Both the position numbers and the translations under genes were made by a program. From Candidatus Harpocratesius repetitus (GTDB taxonomy: Archaea > Asgardarchaeota > Lokiarchaeia > Sigyniarchaeales > Promethearchaeaceae), in contig JAIZWK010000001.1 in assembly GCA_021498095.1 (NCBI GenBank), positions 2,591,666 through 2,655,665 of the forward strand: a stretch of 64,000 nt of DNA. Reading direction: 5' to 3'. Below the pieces are notes generated by a model. It had not been told where the DNA came from and searched no databases. It saw only the letters and a program-made list of their open reading frames with translations. Shown piece after piece: positions 44,101 to 53,217 of this stretch; within the stretch, counting starts at the first letter, position 1, and the number at the start of each line of letters is the position of its first letter.

Positions 44101-45372
44101 TTAAAATTCGATCTGTTCTTCATATGTCAATTCAAGCAAGTTTAATGCTAGTTCACCTATCTCATTGGTTATAGGTGCTACTAATGATTTTTCATCTATT
44201 GCATCAGGTTCAATTGCTGTTCTATCCGCAATATTATTAATCAAGTATTCCGGAAACACAATCAAAGGAGTTATCTCACTAATCATACATACCCATTCAT
44301 TTCCATGTCTATCTGGAATCAATCGAATTATATTAAAAGTTATTAAACGATCAAGAATTTCTCTCATTTTCGAAAATTGTGAAATTACTCGTGGAATTTT
44401 CTTCAGAGGATATGCTCGATTTCTTAAAAGTGATAAAAAATCAAATGTATCTGGTTCTAATAACAATTGTGCAAAAATATTACTTTCCTCATCCATCTTT
44501 TCAAATGGAGAATAATGTTCATAAAATTTTTTTAATTCTTTCAAATAATTTTCCTTTATTGTTGAATGTCTTTGTAAATTAGCAATAACTTCTTTTGGAG
44601 GTGTTCGAATCAAAGCAATATCTTTTATTAAGAATATATATTCTCCTTGACCGCGAATAATTCCCGTTTTTTTGTCTTTGACTCCTTTGACCCAATCTCT
44701 TCTAACCAAATTTAATTCTACAAAAGGTTTGAGTAAAACATCAATATTAACGTTATGCTTGTAGTGTTCTAATTTTTCTTGAAGATTATTTCTGGAAATC
44801 GGAGCTTTTCTCAATAGTTGCAAACAGAATTCACGTTCATAAGTTGCAAAAATAAGTGCTGCTTTTTGAAGTTTGGTTAAATTATTGAATCGATCCATTT
44901 GGAAAACGCAGAATTTTATTTCTTCTAATATTTTATTTTGAATTTTTGTAGAAGCTTGGAAATTACGCAGTTCAGATAGAGAAATGTTATCAAATTTGAT
45001 TTCTAAGCGAGAAACAAACATTTGAAATAAATTTTCTACAATTTCAACTTCAGTATTCCATTCAAAAAGTGCAACTGTCAAGAACTGTAGATTATTATCT
45101 GTTTTTTGATAATGTGACAAAAATTTGTAAGAACTATTTTTTAACCGTCCTGAAATTGTGCTTGAAACTTTATTATTATGAGTTTTTGAAGAATATCCAG
45201 CGGTGTGTTCATAAAATAGGCGAAATTTTTCTTGTTTTAAAATTAGTTTTTCAATTTGTTCACCCTCGTAATCCATTCCATGAGAACGAGCAACAATTCT
45301 AAATTTTGGTTCAATTTCACCCATTTCAGTTTGATTCAAATCAAATTGATAAGTTATAATTCCAATAACCAT
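44101..45372 (-). CDS. unrecognised protein with possible longin-like N-terminus and winged helices
   Basis: 423 residues. The N-terminal 130 (GIITYQFDLN, PKFRIVARSHGMDYEG, LQFLTVALFEWNTEVEIVEN) alternate strands and helices in a way that could be longin-like. Residues 170-270 and 330-400 read as winged-helix repeats (KAALIFATYEREFCLQLLRK, EKLEHYKHNVNIDVLLKPF, REILDRLITFNIIRLIPDRHG). No enzyme motif. AAGGGGG lies about ten bases before ATG 45372. It is the first gene of a same-strand set with the TrmB-like and surface-protein genes. Function not known. Confidence 0.5.
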   Translation of the reverse strand: MVIGIITYQFDLNQTEMGEIEPKFRIVARSHGMDYEGEQIEKLILKQEKFRLFYEHTAGYSSKTHNNKVSSTISGRLKNSSYKFLSHYQKTDNNLQFLTVALFEWNTEVEIVENLFQMFVSRLEIKFDNISLSELRNFQASTKIQNKILEEIKFCVFQMDRFNNLTKLQKAALIFATYEREFCLQLLRKAPISRNNLQEKLEHYKHNVNIDVLLKPFVELNLVRRDWVKGVKDKKTGIIRGQGEYIFLIKDIALIRTPPKEVIANLQRHSTIKENYLKELKKFYEHYSPFEKMDEESNIFAQLLLEPDTFDFLSLLRNRAYPLKKIPRVISQFSKMREILDRLITFNIIRLIPDRHGNEWVCMISEITPLIVFPEYLINNIADRTAIEPDAIDEKSLVAPITNEIGELALNLLELTYEEQIEF

Positions 45373-45570
45373 TTAACTAATTTCCCCCTTAAACAGCAAA
45401 CTCTTTAAACTGAGCAAAACGATATTTTAACCGATTTTTGCTTGGCACATTTGCCATGCAATAAATAACGCTACATAATAATTTAAAGATTTGGAAAAAT
45501 TTTTTTTTCTTTTATGCGAATAGAAGGAAATTAATCAAGTAAAAATTGTAATTATTAAGATTCTCGACGT

Positions 45571-47493
45571 TTATGCAAGAACTGTAAATTCAATCCTGAA
45601 TTCTATCAAATCACTTTGAGTTTTAACTTTCACTTCATACGGAAGTTTATTTAATATTGCTAAAATGGCAGTATTTTGAGGAGAAATCTCTCCATAGAAG
45701 CCGGTGACTCCATTTTCAATAGCAATTTCAATCAATCGTTTAAAAATGTGTGTACCTATTCCTTTTCTCTGCCATTTATTAGAAACTACGGTTGCCATCT
45801 CTGCCCAATTCGTATTTCCTGATATTTCCCGGTAATAGCTTCCAGCACAAATTATTTTTTTCTCTTCTTCTCTATCTTCATCTCCAATCAAACCGATTAT
45901 GACCATTGTATTATAGTAATCTATGTTAACCTCCAATTGAGTCTGTTCGTGTGGAAAGATCTTCTTTGGAACTAAAAACCTTAGTCTTCGACTTGTTTCA
46001 TCTAAGTGATAGAAAAAATCTTGAAGAAGAGATTCATCCGTTGGCTTTACAGGGCGGAATTCTATGAATTCATGTTGAGGTGTCTCATATAACCATTCAT
46101 ATTTATTAGGATAAAGTGCAATATGACCATCTATGCTAGTTGGAAGAATTTGATCTTCATAAATTAGGTGCATTCGTTTAGCTTCATTCAATAATTCCTT
46201 TCTAAATTTAGGATGAGCTATTCCAATAAGCTGAAGTGCTCGTTCCCTAATATTACGACCCGCTAAACGAGCTATCCCCCATTCTGTTACTACATAATGA
46301 ACATCACTAGCTGGAATACTTGAACGAACAACTAACGGCACAATTCTTGAAATATCACATTTTTTTGTAGTACTTGGTAAGATGATTATCGTTTTTCCTT
46401 GTGGATTTAAAGCGGTTGCTTGTATAAAATCCAATTCGCCACCAATCCCACTGTAGAATGAATTTGAAAGATGATTCGTTATTTGACCCGTCAAATCCAC
46501 TGCAATCGCACTATAAATTGAACAAGGTTTGTTATTACGGGCAATATTGTGAATATTGGTGATGAATTCAGTTGGATGAAACTCAAAAAATGGATTACGA
46601 TTGAGTTTCGAATAATATTTTTCAGAACCAACTGCAAAAGAAGTCATTATATGGGTATATATATTTTTTGAGCATGAAATTACTCCTTTTTCAAGTAAAT
46701 CGAAGAATTCATGATTTAAAACTAAAACTTCCGAATAAATAGCTAAATCCCTTTTACTTTCCAAATATTTCCAAATTAAAGGTGGAAGCTTTCCTAAGCC
46801 AACATTTAAAGTACTTTCATCTTCGATTAAGCGCGCTACATAAAAACCGATTTTCTTCATAATCTTCTCGCTAAAGTTTTGCTTGATATTCTGATCCGTT
46901 TTATGTCTTTCTAAAGTAAATTTCAATCCCATTGGATATTCTAATAAAGAGGTATTGTGTTCGATATAATAATCGGCGTCATCAAATCGAATACATGAAT
47001 TTCCTGAAGTATATGGCATATTTCGATTAATTTGGAAAACAAGTTTTTTTGCTGTTTTTGCCACTGTATAATTAATATCAACATTAATTCCCAATGAGCA
47101 ATACCCATATTTATCAGGAGGGGAAACTTGAAGAAATGCCAAATCAATTGGTATCGCTCCCTTTTTAAGTAGACGTGGAATATCAGATGATTTAATTGGA
47201 ACAAAATCGCTTTTTCCTTGATTAACCGCTTTTCTCATCAATTCTGATGCAATAATTGACAAAGTTTGATGGCGAAAGTGAGTAGAGTGATTTTCAGAGA
47301 AATATTTTAAATCAGATAGCGTTAAATAGTGGATCAATCGACAGTCAAACCATCTATACTTCTTTCGGACTAATTCCTTCGAAATAATCACTGGTTCAGA
47401 ACATCCCGTTCCTAAAAAAATGCGATAACCAGGTTTGATTAGGTTTGTTAATTCGTTTAATTTTAAGGGTTTTGGAGACTGAGGCTTCTTCAC
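45571..47493 (-). CDS. acetyl-CoA hydrolase/transferase fused to a GNAT acetyltransferase
   Basis: 640 residues. Residues 1-440 are a family I CoA-transferase of the 4-hydroxybutyrate type: YRIFLGTGCSEPVIISKELV, DLAFLQVSPPDKYGYCSLGI, LAIYSEVLVLNHEFFDLLEKG with the likely catalytic Glu, SFYSGIGGELDFIQA and DVHYVVTEWGIARLAGRNIRERA. Residues 475-640 are a GNAT domain (MATVVSNKWQRKGIGTHIFKRL with the acetyl-CoA loop Q/RxxGxG). This fusion is known in bacteria. GTG 47493 follows AGAAGGA. Substrate unknown; acetate or butyrate activation, or protein acetylation linked to acyl-CoA level, are possible. Confidence 0.85.
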   Translation of the reverse strand: MKKPQSPKPLKLNELTNLIKPGYRIFLGTGCSEPVIISKELVRKKYRWFDCRLIHYLTLSDLKYFSENHSTHFRHQTLSIIASELMRKAVNQGKSDFVPIKSSDIPRLLKKGAIPIDLAFLQVSPPDKYGYCSLGINVDINYTVAKTAKKLVFQINRNMPYTSGNSCIRFDDADYYIEHNTSLLEYPMGLKFTLERHKTDQNIKQNFSEKIMKKIGFYVARLIEDESTLNVGLGKLPPLIWKYLESKRDLAIYSEVLVLNHEFFDLLEKGVISCSKNIYTHIMTSFAVGSEKYYSKLNRNPFFEFHPTEFITNIHNIARNNKPCSIYSAIAVDLTGQITNHLSNSFYSGIGGELDFIQATALNPQGKTIIILPSTTKKCDISRIVPLVVRSSIPASDVHYVVTEWGIARLAGRNIRERALQLIGIAHPKFRKELLNEAKRMHLIYEDQILPTSIDGHIALYPNKYEWLYETPQHEFIEFRPVKPTDESLLQDFFYHLDETSRRLRFLVPKKIFPHEQTQLEVNIDYYNTMVIIGLIGDEDREEEKKIICAGSYYREISGNTNWAEMATVVSNKWQRKGIGTHIFKRLIEIAIENGVTGFYGEISPQNTAILAILNKLPYEVKVKTQSDLIEFRIEFTVLA

Positions 47494-47593
47494 AATGTTT
47501 CCTTCTGAAATAATATATTAGAAAATAATATAGCTATTAAGAATAAGAAAATTGAAGAAATAAAAAGATATGGAGACTTAAAATTAACTATAC

Positions 47594-48499
47594 ATGACAC
47601 GAAAATCAGATCGTATACCAATTGAACCTGAACCAGAACTTCCACTTATCGATTGCCATTGTCATTTTCCGTTGAATCATCCTCCTAAAGGTATACCTTT
47701 CTCGTATGAAAAACAATATTCCGAATTTTTTAAGCAAAATGGGCTGTTGATTGTTACTTCCACTGATTATTATGAATATAAGACTACTGCAGAGTTTGTC
47801 CGTAAACATAATAAAATGTTGATGACTTATGGATGGGGTCCGCAAACTGTTACATATAGTCCAAAAGAAAAACATAATCTCGATTTTCCGAAATTTCTTG
47901 AATTCTGTCAAAAACACGCAGATGAATTTGCATGTATAGGAGAAATTGGATTAGATTTTCATCATGCTCGAACTCTTGCTGAACGTGAGCGACAAATAGA
48001 TATTTTTGAGAAAATAATCCAAGAAACCAAACATCTGGAAAAACCTTACAGTTTACATGTCAGAAATGCTGGACCTCGAGATATTGATCCAAATAATCCT
48101 AAAGATCCGTATAATGAACCTGATAGGGTTAACAATATTATTTTGGAGATACTTGAAGATGAAAATATCCCACCTTCTGAAGTAATGTGGCATTGCTTTT
48201 CAGGACCGGCTGATTGGGGGCCATATTTAGCAGAACAAGGTTATTATTTATCTGTACCCGCTTCAGCGTTTGGATTTCGTAAGTGGCGGCGTAATTTTAA
48301 CGGAGTAAAGATTTCTCAACTATTAACTGAAACAGATTCCGCTTGGCAGCATCCTTTCAAAATGGGTGCTTTTAATATGCCAGTTAATGTCAAATACGCT
48401 GTTTGTGCAATTGCCTATCTTAATAACTCCAGTCAACAGGAGATTGCCAAGCAAATTTTAAGAAATGCATCTATATTTTTTGATCTTGATTTTGATTAA
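47594..48499 (+). CDS. TatD family metal-dependent hydrolase
   Basis: 301 residues. PLIDCHCHFPL (HxH metal motif) near residue 18, ACIGEIGLDFH near 112 with the Glu ligand, YSLHVRNAG near 152, VMWHCFSGP near 196 and LLTETDSAWQHPF near 240 with the final Asp give the complete TatD metal site. Family members are 3'-5' DNases or other amidohydrolases. Insertions around 155-175 (DPNNPKDPYNEPDRV) differ from bacterial TatD, so the substrate could differ. It is divergent from the CoA-transferase fusion with 100 bp between starts. Confidence 0.85.
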   Translation: MTRKSDRIPIEPEPELPLIDCHCHFPLNHPPKGIPFSYEKQYSEFFKQNGLLIVTSTDYYEYKTTAEFVRKHNKMLMTYGWGPQTVTYSPKEKHNLDFPKFLEFCQKHADEFACIGEIGLDFHHARTLAERERQIDIFEKIIQETKHLEKPYSLHVRNAGPRDIDPNNPKDPYNEPDRVNNIILEILEDENIPPSEVMWHCFSGPADWGPYLAEQGYYLSVPASAFGFRKWRRNFNGVKISQLLTETDSAWQHPFKMGAFNMPVNVKYAVCAIAYLNNSSQQEIAKQILRNASIFFDLDFD

Positions 48500-48509
48500 A
48501 AATAATTCT

Positions 48510-50723
48510 TTATTTTTTTGTTTCTGTAGCTTTTTCTGTAGCTTTTTCTGTAGCTTTTTTTATTATTTTATCAAAAGTTTTTTCTGGTATATTTTTAAAG
48601 ATAAATTCATGTAAAATGTGCCTACGCAGATTAAAAAGAAAATTGGAGTTAATTTCAGCCATTTCATGAACGTTTCTAAGATGTTCTTTAAAAATTGCTT
48701 CTAATCGTTTTTGATCGAAGAATACAGGTAGCAATTGAGCAGGAAAAATTAAGCAAATTATTGTGTAAATCGATCCTTTATTTCGTAAATCTTCCTGTTC
48801 TGAATCCATTACATTAACACTGTAAACTAATGCACGTTGATCTTCCGATCCGAAAGGAAAAGGCCCAAATAATCCTTCATTATATTGCTGTCCTTGCCCT
48901 AAACTTGCTGTATAAAGACTTCCAACTAAATATAAATTACTTTTATATTCTTCACTTTCTTCTATTACATTTTCAATTGCCTGCAGTTTTGGACCGAAAA
49001 TCTCATCCATTTTATATGCAATCATAAAAATAGAATTGATTTCTTGTTCTGAAACCATATATCCAGAATACTGCATAGTAATTCGTTGAATTTCTTCTGA
49101 AATTAAACTTAGAAGCATTTTTTCCCGTTTTTTTTGATCATTTAAGGTTTCCATTTTGCTGATTAGCACCAAATGGGTTTGCATTATTCGTTTAGTCTGC
49201 AAGACCATTCCTTTTCTAGCAGTTAAATCTTTCAAATCTTGTAGTAATGCTTGTGCTTTGGAGTATTCTTGATTAAAAGCATAAAGCAATGCTCGAATAA
49301 TTCCAGCTTCTGCGTAATCGAGAAAAAGACCTTTCTCTTCAGCAAGGAAGAATGCATCTCCAATTAAGGAACAAGAACGCTCTATAAATTCCTGTTTTTT
49401 AATTTCATTTTGATTTTTATTTGATTGCTCTAATTTGTTTACATTTTCGATATTTTTTATTGAATTCTTCTCTAATTTTGCTTGATATTGTAATATCGAT
49501 ATTCTAGTTAAGAGAAGTTTAACTTTGAAGAAATATTCGTAAAATTTATGTTCTTCAATTAAATGAAGAGCATCTAGTAGAACTAATTCTGCTTCGTTCA
49601 AGTTCATTCTATCGATATTGATCATTCCTCTTGCAATTAGACAGATGATTTTTCCTTCATCATTTTTCAACTGTCCTGCAATTTCATCCAACTCTCTTAA
49701 ATATTGATAAGCTTGCTTGTAATCACCAAGACTTTGATAAATTTCAACTAAAGAATTCAAAATATCCAATTTTTCTTCTAGTAGTCCCGTTTTTTGCAGA
49801 ATATCGTAGGCTTTAAGCAGTTGTGTAAGTGCTTTTTGATAATTTCCTTTACTCATCCAAAATTTTGCATCAGAGTCTAAAGAATAGATATAACCTATCT
49901 TATTTTCAAATTTCTCAAAAAGCTTAAAGGAATTCCTTAATATTTTTTCTGCTTCAATGATCGCACCTTTTCTTACCAATAATTTTGCATAGCTTGCATA
50001 AATTTTGGCAAGATTCCTAAAATCTTTAATACTCTTTGTAAAATCTATTGCTTCTTTGAAAGTTTCAATTGAACGGTTAAATTCCCCGAGTTTTCTAAGT
50101 ATTTCTGCATAGTTCCTTAAGAGAATAGATCGACCGTAAGGAAAATTAATCTCTTTAGATATTCTTATGCATTCTTCTAATTCCTTAGTACTTTCTTGAA
50201 GTTTTCCTTCTTTTAATAAAATTGTAACGTAATTATTCCGAGCTTGGATAGCCATTAAAGGTGCAATATCCTTAGAAAGAGCAATTGTTCGGTCTAACAA
50301 GCGTTTTGACTCTTCAACTTCTCCTATATTAAGTCGATTTATTGCTAATCGATTTGTTGCTTGAGCTTCCTTACGCTGTAAGTTTAATAATTGATAGATT
50401 TGAATCGCTTTAAGAATTTTTTGATAAGCTTGTTCATAGTTTCCTTCTTCATTATCTATAGTTCCCAATCCACTAAGTGCATCCGCTTTTTCTTCCAACG
50501 AATTAAGTCTTTCAGCTTCATTCAACACATCAAGATATTGCTCTTTTGCTTCGTGAATTTGATTATTTGCCCAATTACAATAAGCTAATAATACTTTCAA
50601 TTTCAAACGTTGAAGTTCAGACCATGGATATGTTAATAATTGTTGAATACGTTCTTTTGCTGCGTTTGTATCTGTGAATTTTAATTTATCAAGCTCATCA
50701 AATTCTTTCTTAAAATTTAACAT
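48510..50723 (-). CDS. TPR-repeat protein with C-terminal beta domain
   Basis: 737 residues. About ten to twelve tetratricopeptide repeats fill residues 20-450 (for example ADALSGLGTIDNEEGNYEQA, YQKILKAIQIYQLLN and NYAEILRKLGEFNRSIETFK). The C-terminal 200 residues include NLYLVGSLYTASLGQ, ALVYSVNVMDSE and IYTIICLIFPAQLLPVFFDQ, a beta-rich domain that could be longin-like, then a helix with LFNLRRHILHEF. The end has ATEKATEKATETKK from a 12-bp tandem repeat. The role is probably protein scaffolding. It is convergent with tatD with a 10-bp gap. Confidence 0.75.
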   Translation of the reverse strand: MLNFKKEFDELDKLKFTDTNAAKERIQQLLTYPWSELQRLKLKVLLAYCNWANNQIHEAKEQYLDVLNEAERLNSLEEKADALSGLGTIDNEEGNYEQAYQKILKAIQIYQLLNLQRKEAQATNRLAINRLNIGEVEESKRLLDRTIALSKDIAPLMAIQARNNYVTILLKEGKLQESTKELEECIRISKEINFPYGRSILLRNYAEILRKLGEFNRSIETFKEAIDFTKSIKDFRNLAKIYASYAKLLVRKGAIIEAEKILRNSFKLFEKFENKIGYIYSLDSDAKFWMSKGNYQKALTQLLKAYDILQKTGLLEEKLDILNSLVEIYQSLGDYKQAYQYLRELDEIAGQLKNDEGKIICLIARGMINIDRMNLNEAELVLLDALHLIEEHKFYEYFFKVKLLLTRISILQYQAKLEKNSIKNIENVNKLEQSNKNQNEIKKQEFIERSCSLIGDAFFLAEEKGLFLDYAEAGIIRALLYAFNQEYSKAQALLQDLKDLTARKGMVLQTKRIMQTHLVLISKMETLNDQKKREKMLLSLISEEIQRITMQYSGYMVSEQEINSIFMIAYKMDEIFGPKLQAIENVIEESEEYKSNLYLVGSLYTASLGQGQQYNEGLFGPFPFGSEDQRALVYSVNVMDSEQEDLRNKGSIYTIICLIFPAQLLPVFFDQKRLEAIFKEHLRNVHEMAEINSNFLFNLRRHILHEFIFKNIPEKTFDKIIKKATEKATEKATETKK

Positions 50724-50840
50724 AAATTATCAACTATTTAGCCGAAATACTCTCATCCATATTATACTTCTTATTCTTAAAAAATTTGCTCGATGAGAAA
50801 TTTTCTTTTTCTTATATCTTTTTTTTTATTAATTACTATT

Positions 50841-50885
50841 TGAATTGAATTGAAGTGAAGTGAAGTGAATTGAAGTGAAGTGAAG
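50841..50885. repeat. nine pentamers of TGAAG/TGAAT
   Basis: Perfect five-base periodicity (TGAAT, TGAAT, TGAAG x3, TGAAT, TGAAG x3) in the spacer upstream of the second vapBC pair. A change in copy number would change the distance to the vapB promoter. Confidence 0.85.
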
Positions 50886-50935
50886 TTCTTAAAAAAATAG
50901 ACATACATAAATAGATCTGTTTATATTAATCTATT

Positions 50936-51178
50936 ATGACCCAGAAAACTATATCACTTTCAGAAAAAGCATATAAAGAATTAAAAAAAGCAAAAAAAAA
51001 AGGGGAATCTTTTTCAAAAACAATATTAAGGATTCTTGGAATTTCTGATAACGCAGATATTATGTCCCTAGCAGGTACTTTCACTGAAAATTCAGATGAA
51101 TGGGAACAAATTGAACAAATTCTGTATAAAAATCGAATAGATGATAATGATTTGGATATTGAAGAAATTGAGGAATAA
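50936..51178 (+). CDS. vapB: VapB-type antitoxin (second pair)
   Basis: 80 residues. MTQKTISLSEKAYKELKKAKK opens almost as in the first vapB; GESFSKTILRILG follows and the acidic tail DNDLDIEEIEE is the likely toxin-binding part. No ribosome site stands before ATG 50936, and a TATA-like ATAAATA lies about 28 bases upstream, so the transcript may be leaderless. It precedes vapC by two bases. Confidence 0.85.
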   Translation: MTQKTISLSEKAYKELKKAKKKGESFSKTILRILGISDNADIMSLAGTFTENSDEWEQIEQILYKNRIDDNDLDIEEIEE

Positions 51179-51180
51179 TT

Positions 51181-51585
51181 ATGCCGATACTAGATACAGA
51201 TATTTTAATAAGCTTTTTGAGAAATAAAAAAAAGGCAGTACAAGAAATTAAAAAACTAATCGAATCAGAGTCAAATCTTAAAACAACTATAATTAATGTG
51301 GGTGAATTATATACAGGTGCGTATTTATCTTCTCAAATAGCAAAAGATATAAATGCGATTGAAAAATTATTAAGAAAATTTGATATTATCGAATTCTCAA
51401 ATGAAGATGCTCGTATATTTGGCCAAATTCAAGCAAATTTAATAAATACAGGAAACAAAATAGGAAAAATGGATATGTTGATTGGTTCAATTGCATTAAA
51501 TCATAGTGAAACATTATATACCAGAAATGTCAAACATTTTTCAAAAATTCCATTATTAAAAATTAAAAATTGGTTCCTCGATTAA
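51181..51585 (+). CDS. vapC: VapC-type PIN domain toxin (second pair)
   Basis: 134 residues. PILDTDILISFLRNKKK with the first Asp residues, TTIINVGELYTGAYLS with the Glu, GKMDMLIGSIALNH with the Asp, and LYTRNVKHFSKIPLL complete the PIN site. Organisation and motifs match the pair at 21518 but sequence identity is moderate, so this is not a recent duplicate. Expected to be an RNase held by VapB. Confidence 0.9.
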   Translation: MPILDTDILISFLRNKKKAVQEIKKLIESESNLKTTIINVGELYTGAYLSSQIAKDINAIEKLLRKFDIIEFSNEDARIFGQIQANLINTGNKIGKMDMLIGSIALNHSETLYTRNVKHFSKIPLLKIKNWFLD

Positions 51586-52179
51586 TTATGTGAAAAAGTA
51601 TCGAATTAAATTCACAAATTGTGAAAAATATGAATTGAGAAAATGCTATATTATATTAATTTTTCTTATTTCTATCTTCAATTATTTTTTATTTTAAGAG
51701 CCTTTATCAACATTTGATAGATTAATAAAAAAATAAAAATCCTGCATAATTTACGCATTTACCAATATTCCATCCAAATTTGAAATTTGTCGATCAAAAA
51801 TTTAGAACTTTTTTTATCATTTTCAACTATAATTTGATTAAAAATAGTCAAAAATCAACCCATAATTATATTTTTTAAAGTTCATCTTTGCCGACTGAAA
51901 TAATTCTTGGATAAGTTTGATTATTGTCGGAAAATGAAAGAATAAAATGAAAATTCTGTCAAAAATAAAGAAGTTGCTAGAACCTCTTAAAAAAGACACT
52001 CAATTTTTCTATTTAATTTGGATAACTTTTATTAAGATGCTGTCTTTTTATATCTTGTTTGGAAAATAATGTTTACTTCAAGATAATAGGAATGTGTTTC
52101 AATTTTTTCTTACTTCTCGCAAGAAAGCCCAATTGAATTTCATCTCCACCAAATTTTGTGTTGACTGTTTTTCAAGCCT
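51586..52179. other. long gene-free spacer before the cold-shock gene
   Basis: About 590 AT-rich bases. I find no convincing frame. TTTTTATATC near 52045-52055 could be the TATA box for the cold-shock gene, giving a leader of about 150 nt. A frame from 52094 overlaps the cold-shock gene and is its shadow. Confidence 0.5.
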
Positions 52180-52199
52180 CTTGTTCGTTTATGAACAAG
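52180..52199 (+). promoter_or_regulatory. hairpin in the cold-shock leader
   Basis: CTTGTTC and GAACAAG form a perfect seven-base stem around a six-base loop (GTTTAT), ending 25 bases before the ATG of the cold-shock gene. It is placed to affect translation or mRNA stability, which is inference. Confidence 0.6.
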
Positions 52200-52224
52200 A
52201 ATTTAATAAAGTAAGTGAAATAAT

Positions 52225-52488
52225 ATGGCTACTGGAACTGTTAAGTGGTTCAATTCCCGCAAGGGATTTGGTTTTATTACTCCTTCTGAAGGAGAAAAAG
52301 ATGTTTTTGTGCATTATTCCGCAATTGTTACGGATGCAAACGAATTTGCAACCTTATACGAGAATGATGAAGTTGAATATGAATCTGTTCAGGGTGAAAA
52401 AGGTATGGAAGCTCGAAATGTGAAAGTCACAAAGAAAGCTCCCCGCCAAGAACGACGCAGTCGTAATTATAACAATAATTATTATTAA
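52225..52488 (+). CDS. csp: cold-shock domain protein
   Basis: 87 residues. [20 protein letters not shown] has the RNP1 motif (KGFGFI) and DVFVHYSAI the RNP2 motif; [17 protein letters not shown] finishes the five-strand OB fold. The final 18 residues are basic and Asn/Tyr-rich ([14 protein letters not shown]), an RNA-binding type of tail. CspA-like proteins bind single-stranded RNA and melt structure. They are infrequent in archaea and may come from bacteria. The gene stands alone with a long hairpin-bearing leader upstream and a structured element downstream. Confidence 0.93.
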   Translation: MATGTVKWFNSRKGFGFITPSEGEKDVFVHYSAIVTDANEFATLYENDEVEYESVQGEKGMEARNVKVTKKAPRQERRSRNYNNNYY

Positions 52489-52510
52489 GCGCGGAAATAA
52501 GCACGGCGAT

Positions 52511-52580
52511 CCGGGAATATCGACCGTACCGAATGTTAGAAATGGTGAAATTTTATCCCGGTTTTATTTTTGTTTTTTGT
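52511..52580 (+). terminator. hairpin and T-rich tract after the cold-shock gene
   Basis: CCGGGA at 52511-52516 pairs with TCCCGG at 52556-52561, enclosing about 39 bases with further GC-rich segments, and is followed directly by a T-rich tract (TTTTATTTTTGTTTTTTG). The 52489-52561 stretch is GC-richer than its surroundings and may be a terminator or a small 3'-derived RNA. Confidence 0.5.
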
Positions 52581-52751
52581 TTTCTTTACACATTAATTAA
52601 CCTGAGCAATAATATTAACGGTTAATAAATGAAAGAGTTTATTTTTCTTCTTTAATGGTTATCTTTCATTATATGAATTTATTTTTATATTGTAAGAGAA
52701 AATTATACTTTGTTCTTTAGCATAATGACAGAATTTTGGTGTTGATAAGTT

Positions 52752-53087
52752 TTAACTGGGGAAATCATCTGGAAGAATGAAATTAATAATAAATTTTTTT
52801 GCTGTAGTGCGATAGAATTTCATTAGAATATTATACGTATTACGCTCTATTCGTTCGACATATACTAAATCATGATGCATGAGTTCATCCAAGTGTCGTT
52901 TAATTGTTCCTGGATTCATCCCTGTTTTTTTCTTTAAGTCTTGGATGGTCAAAGCGCGGGAAAAAATTTGTTTTAAAATCAATTGTTTTTTAGCATGCAT
53001 TACCTGAACCACTAACTTTGGATCTTTTATGGTGCGCTCTTCTACTGGAGTTGGACCGTGATAATATTCAGAGTTTGGTTCAGTCAT
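52752..53087 (-). CDS. ArsR-like winged-helix regulator
   Basis: 111 residues. A winged helix covers residues 25-95: VVQVMHAKKQLILKQIFS, ALTIQDLKKKTGMNPGTIKR with the recognition helix, HLDELMHHDLVYVERIERN as the wing. Archaeal regulators of this type often accompany ABC exporters. GAGGAA precedes ATG 53087. It is the last gene on the minus strand after the ABC-2 exporter genes, with its own upstream TGCATAT sites, so it is a candidate regulator of that operon. Confidence 0.8.
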   Translation of the reverse strand: MTEPNSEYYHGPTPVEERTIKDPKLVVQVMHAKKQLILKQIFSRALTIQDLKKKTGMNPGTIKRHLDELMHHDLVYVERIERNTYNILMKFYRTTAKKFIINFILPDDFPS

Positions 53088-53176
53088 TTTTATTCCTCAT
53101 ATATATTCTTTATTTTTGGTTTGATTTTTTGGTTTGATTTTTCTGTTTTCTTTTAAATTTGAATTATTTCTTTTAA

Positions 53177-53201
53177 TTTTGCATATTATTCTGCATATTT
53201 G
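53177..53201. promoter_or_regulatory. TGCATAT direct repeats upstream of the winged-helix gene
   Basis: TTTTGCATATT at 53177-53187 and CTGCATATTTG at 53191-53201 resemble halves of the palindrome upstream of the ABC ATPase gene (TTTTGCATATTTGCAAAA at 56488). Likely operator half-sites for the same regulator; inferred. Confidence 0.45.
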
Positions 53202-53217
53202 AAGAAGAATCTATATT

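Noticed and set aside
52094..52423. 109-aa ORF overlapping the cold-shock gene
   Set aside because: It overlaps the csp gene in another frame; the csp gene has clear RNP motifs.
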